Below, one piece after another: positions 13,560 through 24,675 of a stretch of DNA of 64,000 nt. Origin of the DNA: Limanda limanda. Taxonomy: Eukaryota; Chordata; Actinopteri; Pleuronectiformes; Pleuronectidae. The notes beneath the pieces were generated by a model. That model worked only from the letters and a program-made list of their open reading frames with translations, was not told where the DNA came from and ran no database searches. The stretch covers positions 18,131,199-18,195,198 of the forward strand of contig NC_083654.1 in the NCBI RefSeq assembly GCF_963576545.1. The letters run 5' to 3'. The number at the start of each line of letters is the position of its first letter. Positions within the stretch are counted from its first letter, which is position 1. Position numbers and translations under genes: made by a program.

Positions 13560-14273
13560 CTCCCTTTTCCCATTTTTTTTTATTTTGTATTTTAAGAAAC
13601 ACCTCGGGCTCTTATTACCGACGCCTCCCTCGCTCCGGTGTGAAAACATTCCTCTGTGTCCGGGGACGGTGGCGGCGGTTCTCATCACTCACTGATTATA
13701 TGAATATCCTGTAAAGTCCAGGTGAGATCAGCACAGTTCCACAGAGTCCAGCTCGCTCCTCGCCACATCAAAGCAGAGTTTAATCCGTTTGGCGCAAAAG
13801 ATCCACCGCAAAGTTCAGCTCCTGTTACATGTGCCACCTTCTTTAAGTTCCTCAGGTGGTTTGATATCCACGCTACATTAAGAGAGTGTCTTCTACATCC
13901 AACTCATTACAAGTCCAATTTCTCTCCCTCGCCTGTCGGGCACAACAGCAGCAGCAGAGAAGTCCTGTTTCTGAATCTCCAAAAGTTGTGGCACCTGCAT
14001 GGAAAATGCTGTGGTATTCACATGATAATAACGTCCAACAACACACGGAGAGTAAAATACGACAGCGAAAAAAAAGGCCTCTCCTGTCTCCTTTGAGTTC
14101 CGTTAAGTTAAATTCAAGGGTTGATTTCATTTTTTTTGTGTCTGTTCTTTCAATTGTGGTTCTGTTCTAAGATTCACGTCGGTGATTCCGTGGAAAAACT
14201 CGCGGTAGAGGTGGATACGAAAGCCCTTTTGGACAAGGCTATGCGTGAAGCGTCGCTCCGGGGTCGACGGTCG
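13560..14273 (-). other. efna3: probable efna3 3' UTR
   Basis: Non-coding sequence directly after the efna3 stop, mostly unique rather than simple-repeat. The first canonical poly(A) signal on the coding strand is at 13584-13579, so cleavage would fall near 13550-13565. The lower boundary is inferred. Longer forms are possible, because ATTAAA-type signals also occur on this strand near 11970-11995, about 2.3 kb from the stop. Confidence 0.5.
13579..13584 (-). promoter_or_regulatory. candidate poly(A) signal AATAAA
   Basis: AATAAA on the minus strand about 690 bases past the efna3 stop. It lies inside an A-rich run on that strand, so it could be chance or an internal-priming site. An ATTAAA variant also occurs nearer the stop at 13784-13779. 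Confidence 0.4.
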
Positions 14274-14392
14274 CTAGGACAAGAGCGCCGACGACAGGAG
14301 CAGCATCGCCATCGTGAGAAGAAGGCGGTCACGTGATTGGCTGCTGCCGCTGACACTTTTCTCCAGCTTGGGAACTTCAGGATTGAATTCAT
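14274..14392 (-). CDS. efna3: efna3 exon 5: GPI-anchor signal and stop codon
   Basis: The terminal coding exon, 119 bases including the TAG stop at 14276-14274. After a split Asp it reads EFNPEVPKLEKSVSGSSQSR then DRLLLTMAMLLLSSALLS. NP-VPKLEKS-SG is the ephrin-A3 C-terminal signature. A small-residue patch (SGSS), a short polar spacer and a 16-residue hydrophobic tail form the expected GPI-attachment signal, so the mature protein should sit on the outer plasma membrane. The acceptor is ctctgcag just above 14392. Its polypyrimidine tract is a pure (CT)n microsatellite on the coding strand. Intron 4 is 7004 bases. Confidence 0.95.
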
Positions 14393-14402
14393 CTGCAGAG
14401 AA

Positions 14403-14406
<4 letters not shown>

Positions 14407-14441
<35 letters not shown>
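14407..14441 (-). repeat. (CT)n microsatellite acting as intron 4 polypyrimidine tract
   Basis: On the coding strand this is about 17 CT units at intron positions -15 to -49 before the exon 5 acceptor. It is the obvious pyrimidine tract for that splice site. Confidence 0.9.
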
Positions 14442-14444
<3 letters not shown>

Positions 14445-15444
14445 AGATGGAGGGGGAAAAAACAAGACGAAAGTGAGAAAACGAAGTGAGCGTGAAAGAG
14501 CCAGAGAGAAAGTGAGTGCGCGCCAGACAGAAGGAAACCAACCATTACTCCATTATTAATTCATCAGTCTAAAAGGCAGCGTGTGATGCATGCAAATCCT
14601 CTTCTAACATATGCAGAGAAAGAGACATGATGCAATTATCAACAAACCACCAATTATCATCAGCACTGCCACATATGGCCATTTCCCCCCCCCGTGGGAA
14701 GGGAAATTATAAATGTTTCTCCCCTCCCACCCCCCCCACTCATGTACTCCTCTATTCACACCAGCAATGTTTTTATCCTAGAGGGATTTCAATCAAACCG
14801 AATTACTGCGGCCGTGCCATTGATTAGACACAACAGAACATTAGCTGTGAGGGGGAAGATGGAGAAAGAGCTGCGAGGACACATTTAGTAATATTGGGTG
14901 GGGGAAGAAAAAAAAGTGGATTAAACAGAGTCATTATGTTCTGTTTGGACGTAATGTTTCCCATTATATCTAGAGGGTTATTACAGCGCCAAAATAAAAC
15001 ACAAAAACAACCACTCTTTGCCGTGTCGCTTACAAACACATCAGAGTTTCTAGGACAGGCTGCAGCGAGACGTTAAGAGCAAAACCTGTTTTCTTTCCTC
15101 CATCAAGTAATCGAACTAAGTGCAGAAGAAAGCTGCAATTTTTCCTTCTGATGCCAGACACTCACAAAAGAGATGGAAGTGAAAGGCTCGGATGATGGAG
15201 GAGTTTTAAGCCTCGAGATGCGACACAGTGATTTTAAAAAAATTGTGTTTTTGGGGAGTGGTTTCGTTTTAACATCTTAAAATGACACCGGAGAGAGGAG
15301 AAAATACTTTTTGAGAGAGGAAAGGATATATATCTCCTGAGAAAAACTTTTACTGCAATGTTTTCATTGGGAATCCTGAATTGACCAGGGTCTTGCATGT
15401 TCTCCCAGCTCCTCCTGGCTCTGTTAACCTCCAGCTCTCTTTCT

Positions 15445-15672
15445 GAAGTGTCCCTGGCAACATACTGAACGCCACCGAATGGTGTGTGACAGAAAAGGTT
15501 CTGCAGGAATGAATGGGCGAATACAACTTGTACTGTAGAGAGCTTCGAGTGGTCGATGGCGCTAGAAAAGTGCTACATAATTACTGCGCATTTATTTAAA
15601 TACAGTCCATTTAGAGTCCAAAGACATGCAGATTGGGTTAATTGGAGACTTTAAATTGTCGCTCCCTTGACC
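15445..15672. mobile_element. SINE-like teleost interspersed repeat fragments
   Basis: Two adjoining fragments resemble widespread fish repeats: one ending in ctagaaaagtgctacataa and tacagtccattta, the other starting gtccaaagacatgcag and running through ggttaattggagacttt. Recognition is from memory of fish sequence. Boundaries are approximate and no target duplication was found. Confidence 0.45.
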
Positions 15673-17147
15673 CTGGGATACGCGGGCAGCCGGTGCTGGG
15701 AGTACCGGTATATTATATATGAATTAATGGCTGTTATTAAAACTCTAGCCACAGTTTTGTCAACAACAAAATCACCGGGAAGTTTTATTCTTCGGCCCTT
15801 TATTTGTGAGCTGCTGCCGTGGAGGACGCACCATCACCATTCAGCCACCGGGCTCTCGAGAGAACACATCAAATTAAGGCAGCAGGGTGTTTATAAGATT
15901 CGATTTTTTTAATATGATGTTAAAGCCTTGTTTGTAATTTGCAGAATATAATGAGACTAAGAGGCGACAAGAAAATACAAGGACGGTGATGAAAGATAAC
16001 AGACAGGGACGGCAACCGCATGACAGCTGATGTTTGCTGAATGTACGGAATTTTGTTTTTCCTCCGTCTCGCAGTGAACCGTCTGGTCCGGCTGGTTTGT
16101 CCCGGTCGCGTGAGACTGGAGACCGCGTCACTGTCGCTCTGAAGGAACACAAGGCGTCTGCCTGTCAGCCGTCACACGACACTGACACTCACACCGGCCC
16201 GGTGACCTCGAACAGAAAACACTGAGTGAAGGCAGGAGGGATGAGACAAAGCAGCACTGTCTCACGTGGCACCTACAGGTCGCTCGGTGCATTTCTCCGA
16301 GAGGTCGCGTCAGATGTGAGATGTACAGACTCGGACCAGACTCTGTCCCTGCAGAGGAAGCTGCCTCCTCTTTATCTTTGCACAAACAACTCCACAGCTC
16401 CGTGCACAGACTCTTCCACGCTTGTTTTTGTCAGCGCCCACAGCTTTGACAATCACGAAGCTGCACAATGTGCACCTCTCCAAGGCCCTTGTTATTCAGG
16501 GAGGCCGCCCTTGCAAGATGAATATGGAGGACGTCAGGCGCCTCAGGCCATAACGAGCTATCAGAAGGTCCTCGCCACCACACTTAACATCACAGCACAA
16601 TCGTGGGATACGGCAATCAATTTCCGAACACGCTCTGTATAGCGCACAACAACAGACGAGCATGCGAGGGCAGCCCTCCTGTCCACGGTGAAACCGCCCG
16701 AGGCGTTTACAGCGAGATAAAAAAAAACACCGGCACTAGACTGTCGATGAGAGGGAGAAGAGTGTCTGGTCGGATAAACACTTGTGCCAACCAGCGCCGC
16801 AATGATGGCCGACTCTGCAGTGAGGTGTAAACAACACGAGGCGAAGGACCCATCATGAACCATTACAGCTCCACAGGTCAGTGGGAGAGATGGGAGGATT
16901 TTCAGCCCAGCTTACTTTCTGTCCCTTAATGCCTGCGGATGGATAACGTAATGCCAGAGCAAACCGTTACATCGCACGTCCACGACCATCGAGCACAGAG
17001 GAGGGAACGAGAAGATGGTCTCAGCTACAGTGGGAGATTTGTACAGGAGTGGTTTAGGAAACATTGAGGCAAAGTCACAATTCACTGGTATTTTATTCCA
17101 TTACAACCTGAGGAGTTAAAGCCCAGTGTGTCTAGAAAGAGGTGGTG

Positions 17148-17325
17148 GGCTGGGGGCGGTGTGGCCTAGGGGGTAAAGTGGTCGTTCTTCCCCATCTGCA
17201 TGCCAAAGTGTCCTTGGCAAGATTCTGAACCCCTAACTGGCCCCTCATAAATGTTGAGTGTACTAAAAATGTAAGAAGCTTTAGACAAAAGAATCAGCTA
17301 AATGACATGTAATGTAATGTAAAAA
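17148..17325 (+). mobile_element. tRNA-derived SINE-like repeat, decayed
   Basis: Starts with an A-box-like tggcctagggggtaaagtgg, continues with the common fish phrase tgtccttggcaagattctga, and ends cagctaaatgacatgtaatg. The expected B box is not intact, so it is probably an old copy. It lies in efna3 intron 4. Confidence 0.5.
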
Positions 17326-18689
17326 GAAACATCCACTGGTAAAATAAGTTTTATTTGTCATATATGAGTCAAACGTGTGGGACAAGAAGAACAGGTCAGC
17401 TCATTGAAACATATAAAATAAGAAAAAGCTTGAATAAAATATAGCTTATTATAATGTAAATCCTAAATCAAACACAATACTATATATATTACAACTGGGA
17501 GGATGCAAAAGTGAAAGCCAAAGTGACAAGTGTGCTTTGTTCTGAATCTAGTGACTGACGAAGCCGGTTTTAACAATACGAGGCGACTAGACTGGTTTCA
17601 GGCGTCTGACTCAACGCCCACATCTACAATATGTTCAGAAACATAAATAGATCAAAGCTCAGTGGTGCTGAGTTCCACCAGTAAGAGAAACAGTTCATCA
17701 GAACTGGTTCGTTGGGTCAAAAATCAAGATCCCATGGATACGTCATTTTCTATTGAGTGGTCCAAACAAAACAAGATGAAATAACCTCCCTCATCTGAAA
17801 AATAACTTTAACATGAACACAATTTATTGAATTAAGTGAAAATGTAGATAAGCAGAGACTAGATTCTGTATTATTTTGGAAACTGTTTTGTTTTTCCAAA
17901 ATATTTAAGTTCTTGACCTTATGTGAAGTGCTATACTTATAATATTGAAATTAAAATTTTAATAATAATCAGCACCTAGTATCTTTTTGTCTTTTAGATT
18001 ATTGGGTACTGCCTTTATTGCTGGAACACTCTCCAGTCAGTCGAGTCAGAATCGAACCTGTGGCCCCTACAGGACGGCTCCAGCCTCTGCGTGCACTTCA
18101 GTTCCTCTGGTCACTGAATATTTCAGCTGCACATATTGAAATAATATCACCTTGTCTTTGGTTTTCTTGCTGAATTATGACGGATTCTGATAAAATCTTC
18201 TCATAACAAGCCACCAATCATGCTAATGTCTGTTTCTGTTTCTGCATCTTAAATCTGTTTCCAGTTGTGTTTGCTGGTCCGAAGCCTGATTTACGTTTCA
18301 AAGCTTCGACCTGAACACGGCTGCAGCGGACATTCAATATAGGAGGCCGGTGTCTGAGGGCGAATGTGTCACAGATGGAAAAACGTGCAGTCTACTAAGC
18401 TTTGCTGCAGGAAACAATCAAGCCATGATTAATTCAAGCAGGAAGCAGCAGGACACATTCTGAATCCCCATTTGTGGATCTACGCTGAGAGCAGTTTGCT
18501 AGAAGATGCTCAGCCGTAACTAATCTCTGCTTTTCGTAATTTATGTTGAAAACAGCCACAAGCACAATAGAGTTGTGTGGTAAAAAGAAAGTAGAAAAGT
18601 CAAGTCACACTTAAACTTTGACTCCAGTTCAGTACGACTCCACGCCGCTGACACCCGGTGGCAGCCGACATGTTTTCGAGCCGCCTGTC

Positions 18690-19290
18690 TCTCCCACTCT
18701 TGGGAACACGATATCTTGAGAACCCCAAAAGGGAATTTCTTCCAGTTTGATACAAACCTTCAGTTGGACTCGAGGATGAAGCGATTCGATTTTAGTGGAC
18801 AAAGGTCAAAGGTTAAGGCTGCTGTAGACTTCCAAATCACAACTAGTTCCACTTCTCAGGAGCTCCGATGATTTACAATTAAGTGCACATGTTCACATCT
18901 TCTGGCCTCTGGAACATGATATCTCAAATCTGCCTTTAGGGAATTTCTCCAAAGTTTGGCTTGAAGATGAACTGATTAGATCTCAAAACGTCAAAGGTCA
19001 CAGTGAGCTCCAATGCATCTGTATCTGACTCAGGAGGAGAATATCTGAGGACATTTAGGCTGAAAACATGTGTTTTGGTGTAAGTGATGCTGTCTCAAGT
19101 CGAATTTGAATGTCGGGGCTTAAGGACATTTTTTTTTAAGTTTGAAGAAGTGGTCCCCAGTTACTTCAATTTTATTAGTTTTGTCCGCAACAACGTATAC
19201 CCCTGAAACTCCAAAATTGTTTCCATCGGCATAGTGATGGGTATATAATGACAGAATTTTCCTTTTTACGTGAACTATCCCTTTAACTCA
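18690..19290. mobile_element. teleost-type interspersed repeat with internal duplication
   Basis: Two diverged copies of a module (near 18705-18835 and 18895-19010) share gaacacgatatcttgaga-like and gggaatttctt phrases and an aaaggtcaaaggttaagg-like stretch. The right end is gtgaactatccctttaac. The class is unknown and the boundaries are estimates. Confidence 0.4.
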
Positions 19291-19400
19291 GTGAGAAAAC
19301 ATGTAGGAATCATCCTCAACGCTGTGGTGAGGTGAAATGTGAAGTAGGTGCAAAGCTAATAATAAAGTTACGAGGACGACAGCGAGTCCAAACAGGCGCG

Positions 19401-19434
<34 letters not shown>

Positions 19435-19459
19435 GAGAGAAAGAGAGAGAGAGGGGGGG
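19401..19459. repeat. (GA)n microsatellite
   Basis: GA units with a few interruptions, followed by a short G run; in efna3 intron 4. Confidence 0.92.
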
Positions 19460-19556
19460 AAGCTTTGTTGACGCTCAGCCAGTCTGTGGGCTGGTCTGGT
19501 CCTGAGGGTGAGTCAGAGAGTGGGTGTCCAGCGGTCAGTGGGGCCATCAGGTTCCT

Positions 19557-19607
19557 TGTGTGTGTGGGTGTGTGTGTGTGTGTGTGTGTATGAGTGTGTG
19601 TGTGTGT
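19557..19607. repeat. (TG)n microsatellite
   Basis: Interrupted TG array; in efna3 intron 4. Confidence 0.92.
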
Positions 19608-21396
19608 CCTGATTTTATTATCCCTCCAAATGTATTCAGCAAAATGCATCACAACGCTGGAGGCTATCCTCTTTTATGATTCCCTGCCTGTGTGTGTGGT
19701 TTTTAAGTTCTACGTATAAGCTCCAGCCTGAGTTAGTGCTGAGCAACTCGCCCACCACCGAGCTCCTCTTTCTTCCTCTGCCTCCTCTCTCCCCTCTTCT
19801 CTGCCCCCACTCTCACTTTTATATCTGTTTTTTCCGGCCCGTCTCTCCTCTTTCTCTCGGCCTTATCTGTCCCTCTTCCTGTCAGACTGTCTCCCGCCGC
19901 ATTTCTCTTTCACGGCCCCCTTCCTCTCTTTTATCTCTCCGACTCTCTTTATCTCACTTTCTCTATCTCGTCCTGCCTACGTCTGCCTCTCCCCCCCTTT
20001 TCAGTCCCTCTCTTCTATTTCCTCACTTTCCTGCTCTCTCTCTCTCTCTGCAGGTACTCGTGGCTGACGGCTCGAGAGCTCCCCCCCCCCCCCCTCTGAC
20101 TCGGCCGGCCTCAGTTTCCATCTCAGACGGGTCACACTCTCTTAGCCCTCGTCACACGCTGCCTACAGCTCCCGCAAACAAGCGTGCTAAATGATTCCCG
20201 GCAAAGAGGCTTTTGTTTGAGACGAGGACGGAGGAAGAGAAAGAGAAATAGAGGGTTTACATAACCACTCAGCTGCACAATTGCCTCTCTGGCTGACATG
20301 CTTTCTCTCCTTAGGTAAACACGGACCATTCATTCCTGAAAAGACCTCTGCTGACCTTGTGGCATGTGTGTGGAGGAACAGGAATGTATGTGTGTGTGTA
20401 AGTGTGCTGCACTTTGGAGAAGATCGCATTTAAAAGGATCATTCTGGTTTGTTATTGCTTATCTACTTAGTTGGACTGTAGTTTTGCATCCTCCTTATCA
20501 CTAATGAGACTCACTTCAGGTTAATATCTGAGATCAGGGATGGTAGTTACATCACTAAAGTCTGATGGGGTAATACAAGATGTTAGATAGAGGTCTTAAA
20601 AGAACCCACAGGACGTTTAAGAGAAAACAAAGGTGAGCAACATGCTGATGATCCTGATCGTTTACAGATCATAGTCTTTGTTCGACTGCCTCACCCTGTG
20701 CAACTCATTAAAAACAGCTAGAAAAATGCATTTCCTGCTGAAAGTACAGAGTGAACGCTGAGATGCTGAAATGCTTTTTGCTGAATCGAGCAGAAAATGC
20801 ATGATGTGACATTGTCAGAGCGCCGGGATCGTGATGATGTGTTCTCCACGTCCTGGTGGGACGTCCTGGTGTTATGTCCCCACTCTATGTCCCCACGTGA
20901 ATTAAATAATGCAACTCACAGAGGAAACAGTGAATTTTATGGTGAAACTGACTAAACTGCATGAAAACGTTGGTATCAGAACCAAAACTGCTTTAGAGTT
21001 AATATGAAAATAGGACCCAAGTTGTAATAAACTGAAATTAGACTTTAATGTTGCACAATGGACGTTTTATCTATTGTGTTTAGTTCATTTGAGGATGTAA
21101 GTGTAGGTCTGTGCTGCTGAATCACTACATTTGCAGCGTTCATGATTCCTCCTCCTTATTGCACAACTCACAGAGCCGAAAATAACGGCTCTGCTCATCA
21201 ATCAGCTATGGCCTGAGGATTTTTCTTTTTTTCCGGTCATACAAAAAATAGAAAACTAACAAATGGTTGGTTCCCTTTCCACAATGATTGGTGCACAAAT
21301 CAAGCTTTTGCAGCCACAGCCAAATATTGACCGGCATCCGGGAATTGGCGGCGGCTCCTTTTGCAGCAGCACAGAAACAAACGTCCAGTCACTCAC

Positions 21397-21474
21397 CGAG
21401 GTTGTGTATTTTGATGTTCGGCCTGACCGTGTAGTCGGGAGAAGTCTGACTGGAGTCGTCATCTGCCTGGGAGA
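21397..21474 (-). CDS. efna3: efna3 exon 4: juxtamembrane linker
   Basis: A 78-base exon. After the split codon (Val) it reads SQADDDSSQTSPDYTVRPNI then KIHNL, and shares its last base with exon 5. The TVRPNIKI stretch matches FTMGPNVKI of human ephrin-A3. The segment is acidic and Ser/Thr-rich and links the binding domain to the GPI signal. The donor is gtgagt at 21396-21391. Two in-frame acceptors exist: ctctcag ending at 21475 (used here) and gcag ending at 21463, which would drop four residues. A third AG, giving a start at 21466, is out of frame with exon 3. Length divisible by three and phase 1 at both ends mean it can be skipped without a frameshift. Confidence 0.9.
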
Positions 21475-21959
21475 CTGAGAGAGGCATCACATATATACAC
21501 AGGGAGACAGAGAGAGAGATAAAGAAGAACAAAGAGGAGGGAGAAATAAAGCAAAGGAGAGAAATAAAGTCAGCGAAAAACCCCATTTAAATAAAAAAGT
21601 ATATTTCAGGCAGAGTTAAATAATGTACAGTTATAGCAGAACACAGGAGTGAGTGTGTCCCTGCCACTCAGAGTCTGGACTGTGAATCCAGGCCTCCAGC
21701 TGAAGATAGAAACCATTGTTACATTTACTGTTGGTCTAGTCTAGCGCTGCCACATTACACATGAATGAAAGACGCGTGGGTTTGCTGATGGGCATGTGTC
21801 TCCGCCTTTTGGGAACTAAATATGTCTGCCTGTGATTCTGCTGCAGAGAGAGAGACGACATTCAAAGAGATTTTACATTGTCAGCGATTAATTAACGCCG
21901 CAAGAGAGGTTCGGGTTTCATCCTTCAAAACGGTTGTGTTAACATCTGTTTGTTTTGAC

Positions 21960-22203
21960 TAGGGCTGGGCAAGTTAACTCCTTTCAATGGAGTTAACTCG
22001 AGTTAACTCAAGTGATGAGTTAACTCGATTAATTATTTTATCTCGCATTCACTCAGGTTTGATTATTTATTGTTTTATTGTGAAAGTCAGGCTTTTATTT
22101 TGTGAAAGTCTGTTGCTGACTGCTGCAGAACAGGAAAAAAGAAAATAATTGGCGGATAAACAATCGAGTTAACTCATCACTTGAGTTAACTTGCCCAGCC
22201 CTA
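21960..22203 (+). mobile_element. hAT-type MITE, family 2 copy A (tagggctgggc ends)
   Basis: 244 bases with ends tagggctgggcaagttaac and its reverse complement, flanked by a perfect 8-base duplication gttttgac (21952-21959 and 22204-22211). Its first 200 bases match the left part of the element at 57038. Its right end is an inverted copy of its own left end, joined just before the position of that element's ATG. In efna3 intron 3. Confidence 0.93.
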
Positions 22204-23540
22204 GTTTTGACTGTTAGGGACAATTTCAGACATGAATACTAGAGAATATACATCAAATCGGGTCTGGACTTTTTCCAGAGTTCGTCTTCTACGTATGAAT
22301 CAATTAGGAGTTTCTCTGGTCAGGAACATTGAAAAAAAAGGAAAATCTCCAGAGCGTTCAGGCAGGAGAATCTCCAGAAAACATTTAAGTTCTGACATGC
22401 AGCCCCTACGAAGAAGGTGAGGAGATTTTCCGGAGTTCTGTGCATGTCTTAAATCAGCTTTAGCTTCCAGGATTACACAAAAACTACTGGGCATACGAAA
22501 TATTGAGGACGGAGGACGATCAGGTCAGGAAAGAACCTGTTATTTCACTGCACTTTCTTTAGCTTTTCAACACTTCGGTTAATTTCTCAGATTATAATTC
22601 AGGACATCAGACCACTTCAGGGGACAGATATTCATGAGCGTCTGCAATTTGTTGCACATCCACATAAAAAAAAAAACCTCTGGATCCAGTGAATGTAAAT
22701 GTGGTTTCTTGAGGAGACTGTTGGGCCTTGGCGGCGGCGGAAGGATGAGGACTGAGGGATGAAAAGCATGTGTCATGAATATTCACATCTCTTTCTTATC
22801 TTGTGAGGTTCGAGGTGCGAGACGCGCGGAGAGAGAGAATGAAAAAAAGGTTTTTCCGGGGGCGGCAGAGATCCACAGCGCGCCTGACGGCAAACTGTTA
22901 ACCTGACCTCGCCGGGCAGAGGCTGGGAGCGGTGAACCGACTGAATGCACACGCGGCCGTTCATGCACGTACACATGCACGCTTTGAATCTACAGCTGAC
23001 AAAGTAACACACACACACGGCGATTGCACACAAACACACACGAAAGCAAAAAACGTGGCAGACACATCAATAGATTAGCCGTGACACTGGCATGGGGGGG
23101 GGGTTGTGTTGGTGTTAAGGTGATGTGTACACAGGGGCTGACACTCGCCTAAGTGTGGGATGTATTAGTGCTGACAAGGTTAGAGGAGAGGGGGAGGCTT
23201 TCAGCGCCGAGCTCGCCCGATCAAAGGGCTGCAGGGGAGAGAGAGAGCCGGCTATACCGGGGTAAAAATAACACACACTCTACACAGAGCAGCAGGCATC
23301 AGGAGAGAGAGAACAAGAGGAGAGGAGGAGATAGACAGCGAGGGAGGAGGAGGAGGAGGAGGAGAAGGAGGAGGGGGGAGATGGTCAAGAGAGCAGAGGA
23401 AGAGGAGGATGGAGAGTGACAGAGGGAGAGAGATAAAGGGGAAGGTGGGCCGAAAGGAGCTGCATCTCTCAGGCTCCACCTGTTGTTGTCTTTTTTTTTT
23501 CTACGTCTTCACGAGAGAGTGTCACTCACAGAGAGAGAGA

Positions 23541-23571
23541 GATAGAGCATTACTGTAATAACCCCCGAGAC

Positions 23572-23602
<31 letters not shown>

Positions 23603-23635
23603 TAGAGCATTACTGTAATAACCCCCGAGACAGAG
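23541..23635. repeat. 60-base tandem duplication
   Basis: The 35-base block at 23541-23575 (containing gcattactgtaataaccccc) recurs exactly at 23601-23635. The two are separated by GA units, giving a period of 60. In efna3 intron 3. Confidence 0.95.
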
Positions 23636-23687
23636 CGACATTAAGGCATCACGCTCAAAGCGCCGCTGCCAGGGAGAAGATGCCATC

Positions 23688-23690
<3 letters not shown>

Positions 23691-23783
<93 letters not shown>

Positions 23784-23784
23784 C
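23691..23784. repeat. (AG)n microsatellite
   Basis: About 46 AG units with one small interruption near 23758-23763; in efna3 intron 3, with G runs following near 23880 and 23951. Confidence 0.95.
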
Positions 23785-23986
23785 ACACGACTGTCAGATC
23801 TTGGTTCTTTCTCTCTCTACCTCTTTGTCTTTGTTTCTCTGTGTGTTTTGTGCGCTTGGGAGACACAAAGAGAGCAGGTGGGGGGGGGGGGATGGAGATA
23901 AAGTGACACAGAAAGAAGAGGAAATTGTGCTAAATGAGTGGGAGAAACAAGGGGGGGGGGGGGGGGGTAGAGTTATCAGGTCTCAC

Positions 23987-24052
23987 CGGTGGAGCAGCAG
24001 ACGTAGACCCTCAGTCTCAGGCAGCTGTGGCCATGGTGGTGGGTGGGCGTGG
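23987..24052 (-). CDS. efna3: efna3 exon 3: end of the ephrin domain
   Basis: A 66-base exon, the same length I recall for the matching exon in mammalian ephrin-A3. The codon split from exon 2 gives Ser, then TPTHHHGHSCLRLRVYVCCS and Thr. The Cys in HSCLRL is the fourth conserved cysteine of the ephrin fold, and LRLRVYVCC is the last beta strand (compare CLRMKVFVCC in human EFNA3). The acceptor is gtgttgcag and the donor is g|gtgaga, so the exon is phase 1 in and phase 1 out. It is too short to be found as an open reading frame and was located by the protein pattern and splice sites. A (TG)-rich tract lies just upstream of the acceptor, and a run of 17 C (on the coding strand) lies about 20 bases inside the following intron. 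Confidence 0.93.
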
Positions 24053-24675
24053 CTGCAACACACACACAGATACACACACAGGTCAACCTTGTGACCTCTG
24101 CAGGAAACAACGCCCTGGACGATCAGCTGTGAGAACTGCAGCGCTTGCAAATCAGCAGCAGCCCGTCCTCAGCTGAACTCTCAGAATCCATTAGAAACAC
24201 TCACACTCTGACAGCAGCTGATGAGACATTATCCTCATTATAATCTCAGATGTAAAGGCCCAGTGTGCAGGAATCAGCTATTTATGTTCAAAATAATGTT
24301 CATAATCATGTTTTCATTAGTGTATAGTCACCTGTAATTAAGAATTAACTTGTTTGCTACTTTAGAATGAGGATTAGAAAGGTTATTTTACGCAAAGTCA
24401 TGGTTTCAGGGTTGGATTCAGAACAGTCACTGGTTCACCTGAGGGCCAGTGAAGTTGAATGAAGCTGCAGGAGTTTCCAAGTCAGGCGTGTGATTACAAC
24501 AACAGGGAAATGTCCAGAAGATTCAGGAGAGCAGTGACTTCTGCATTTTTCAAAACACCAACACTGGCTTTGGCCCTTAGCACCAAAGTTTTTCGAAATT
24601 TCATTGGGATTTCATTGTGTTCTCAGAAACAGCCCTTACGTCTTCGGAAAGGGAGGGCGAAAGGAGAGGTATTAT

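Larger units (their letters stand above)
14393..21396 (-). other. efna3: efna3 intron 4
   Basis: A 7004-base GT-AG intron between exons 4 and 5. It contains SINE-like fragments near 15.45-15.67 kb and 17.15-17.32 kb, a teleost-type interspersed repeat near 18.7-19.3 kb, (GA)n and (TG)n tracts at 19.4-19.6 kb, and a pyrimidine-rich stretch at 19.77-20.05 kb. The 15.7-16.9 kb part is fairly GC-rich and repeat-poor, but no exon was recognised there. Confidence 0.88.
21475..23986 (-). other. efna3: efna3 intron 3
   Basis: A 2512-base GT-AG intron. It holds a small hAT-type MITE (21960-22203), a GA-rich region with a 60-base tandem duplication (23541-23635), a long (GA)n tract (23691-23784) and runs of G at about 23880 and 23951. 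Confidence 0.88.

Noticed and set aside
16226..16642. 138-codon plus-strand frame of mixed composition
   Set aside because: It lies antisense within efna3 intron 4, shows no recognisable motif, and its composition looks like chance in GC-richer DNA.
21397..21466. Phase-0 acceptor for efna3 exon 4 (start at 21466)
   Set aside because: Exon 3 ends in phase 1 at its only good GT donor, so a start at 21466 would shift the frame into an early stop; 21474 or 21462 keeps the frame.
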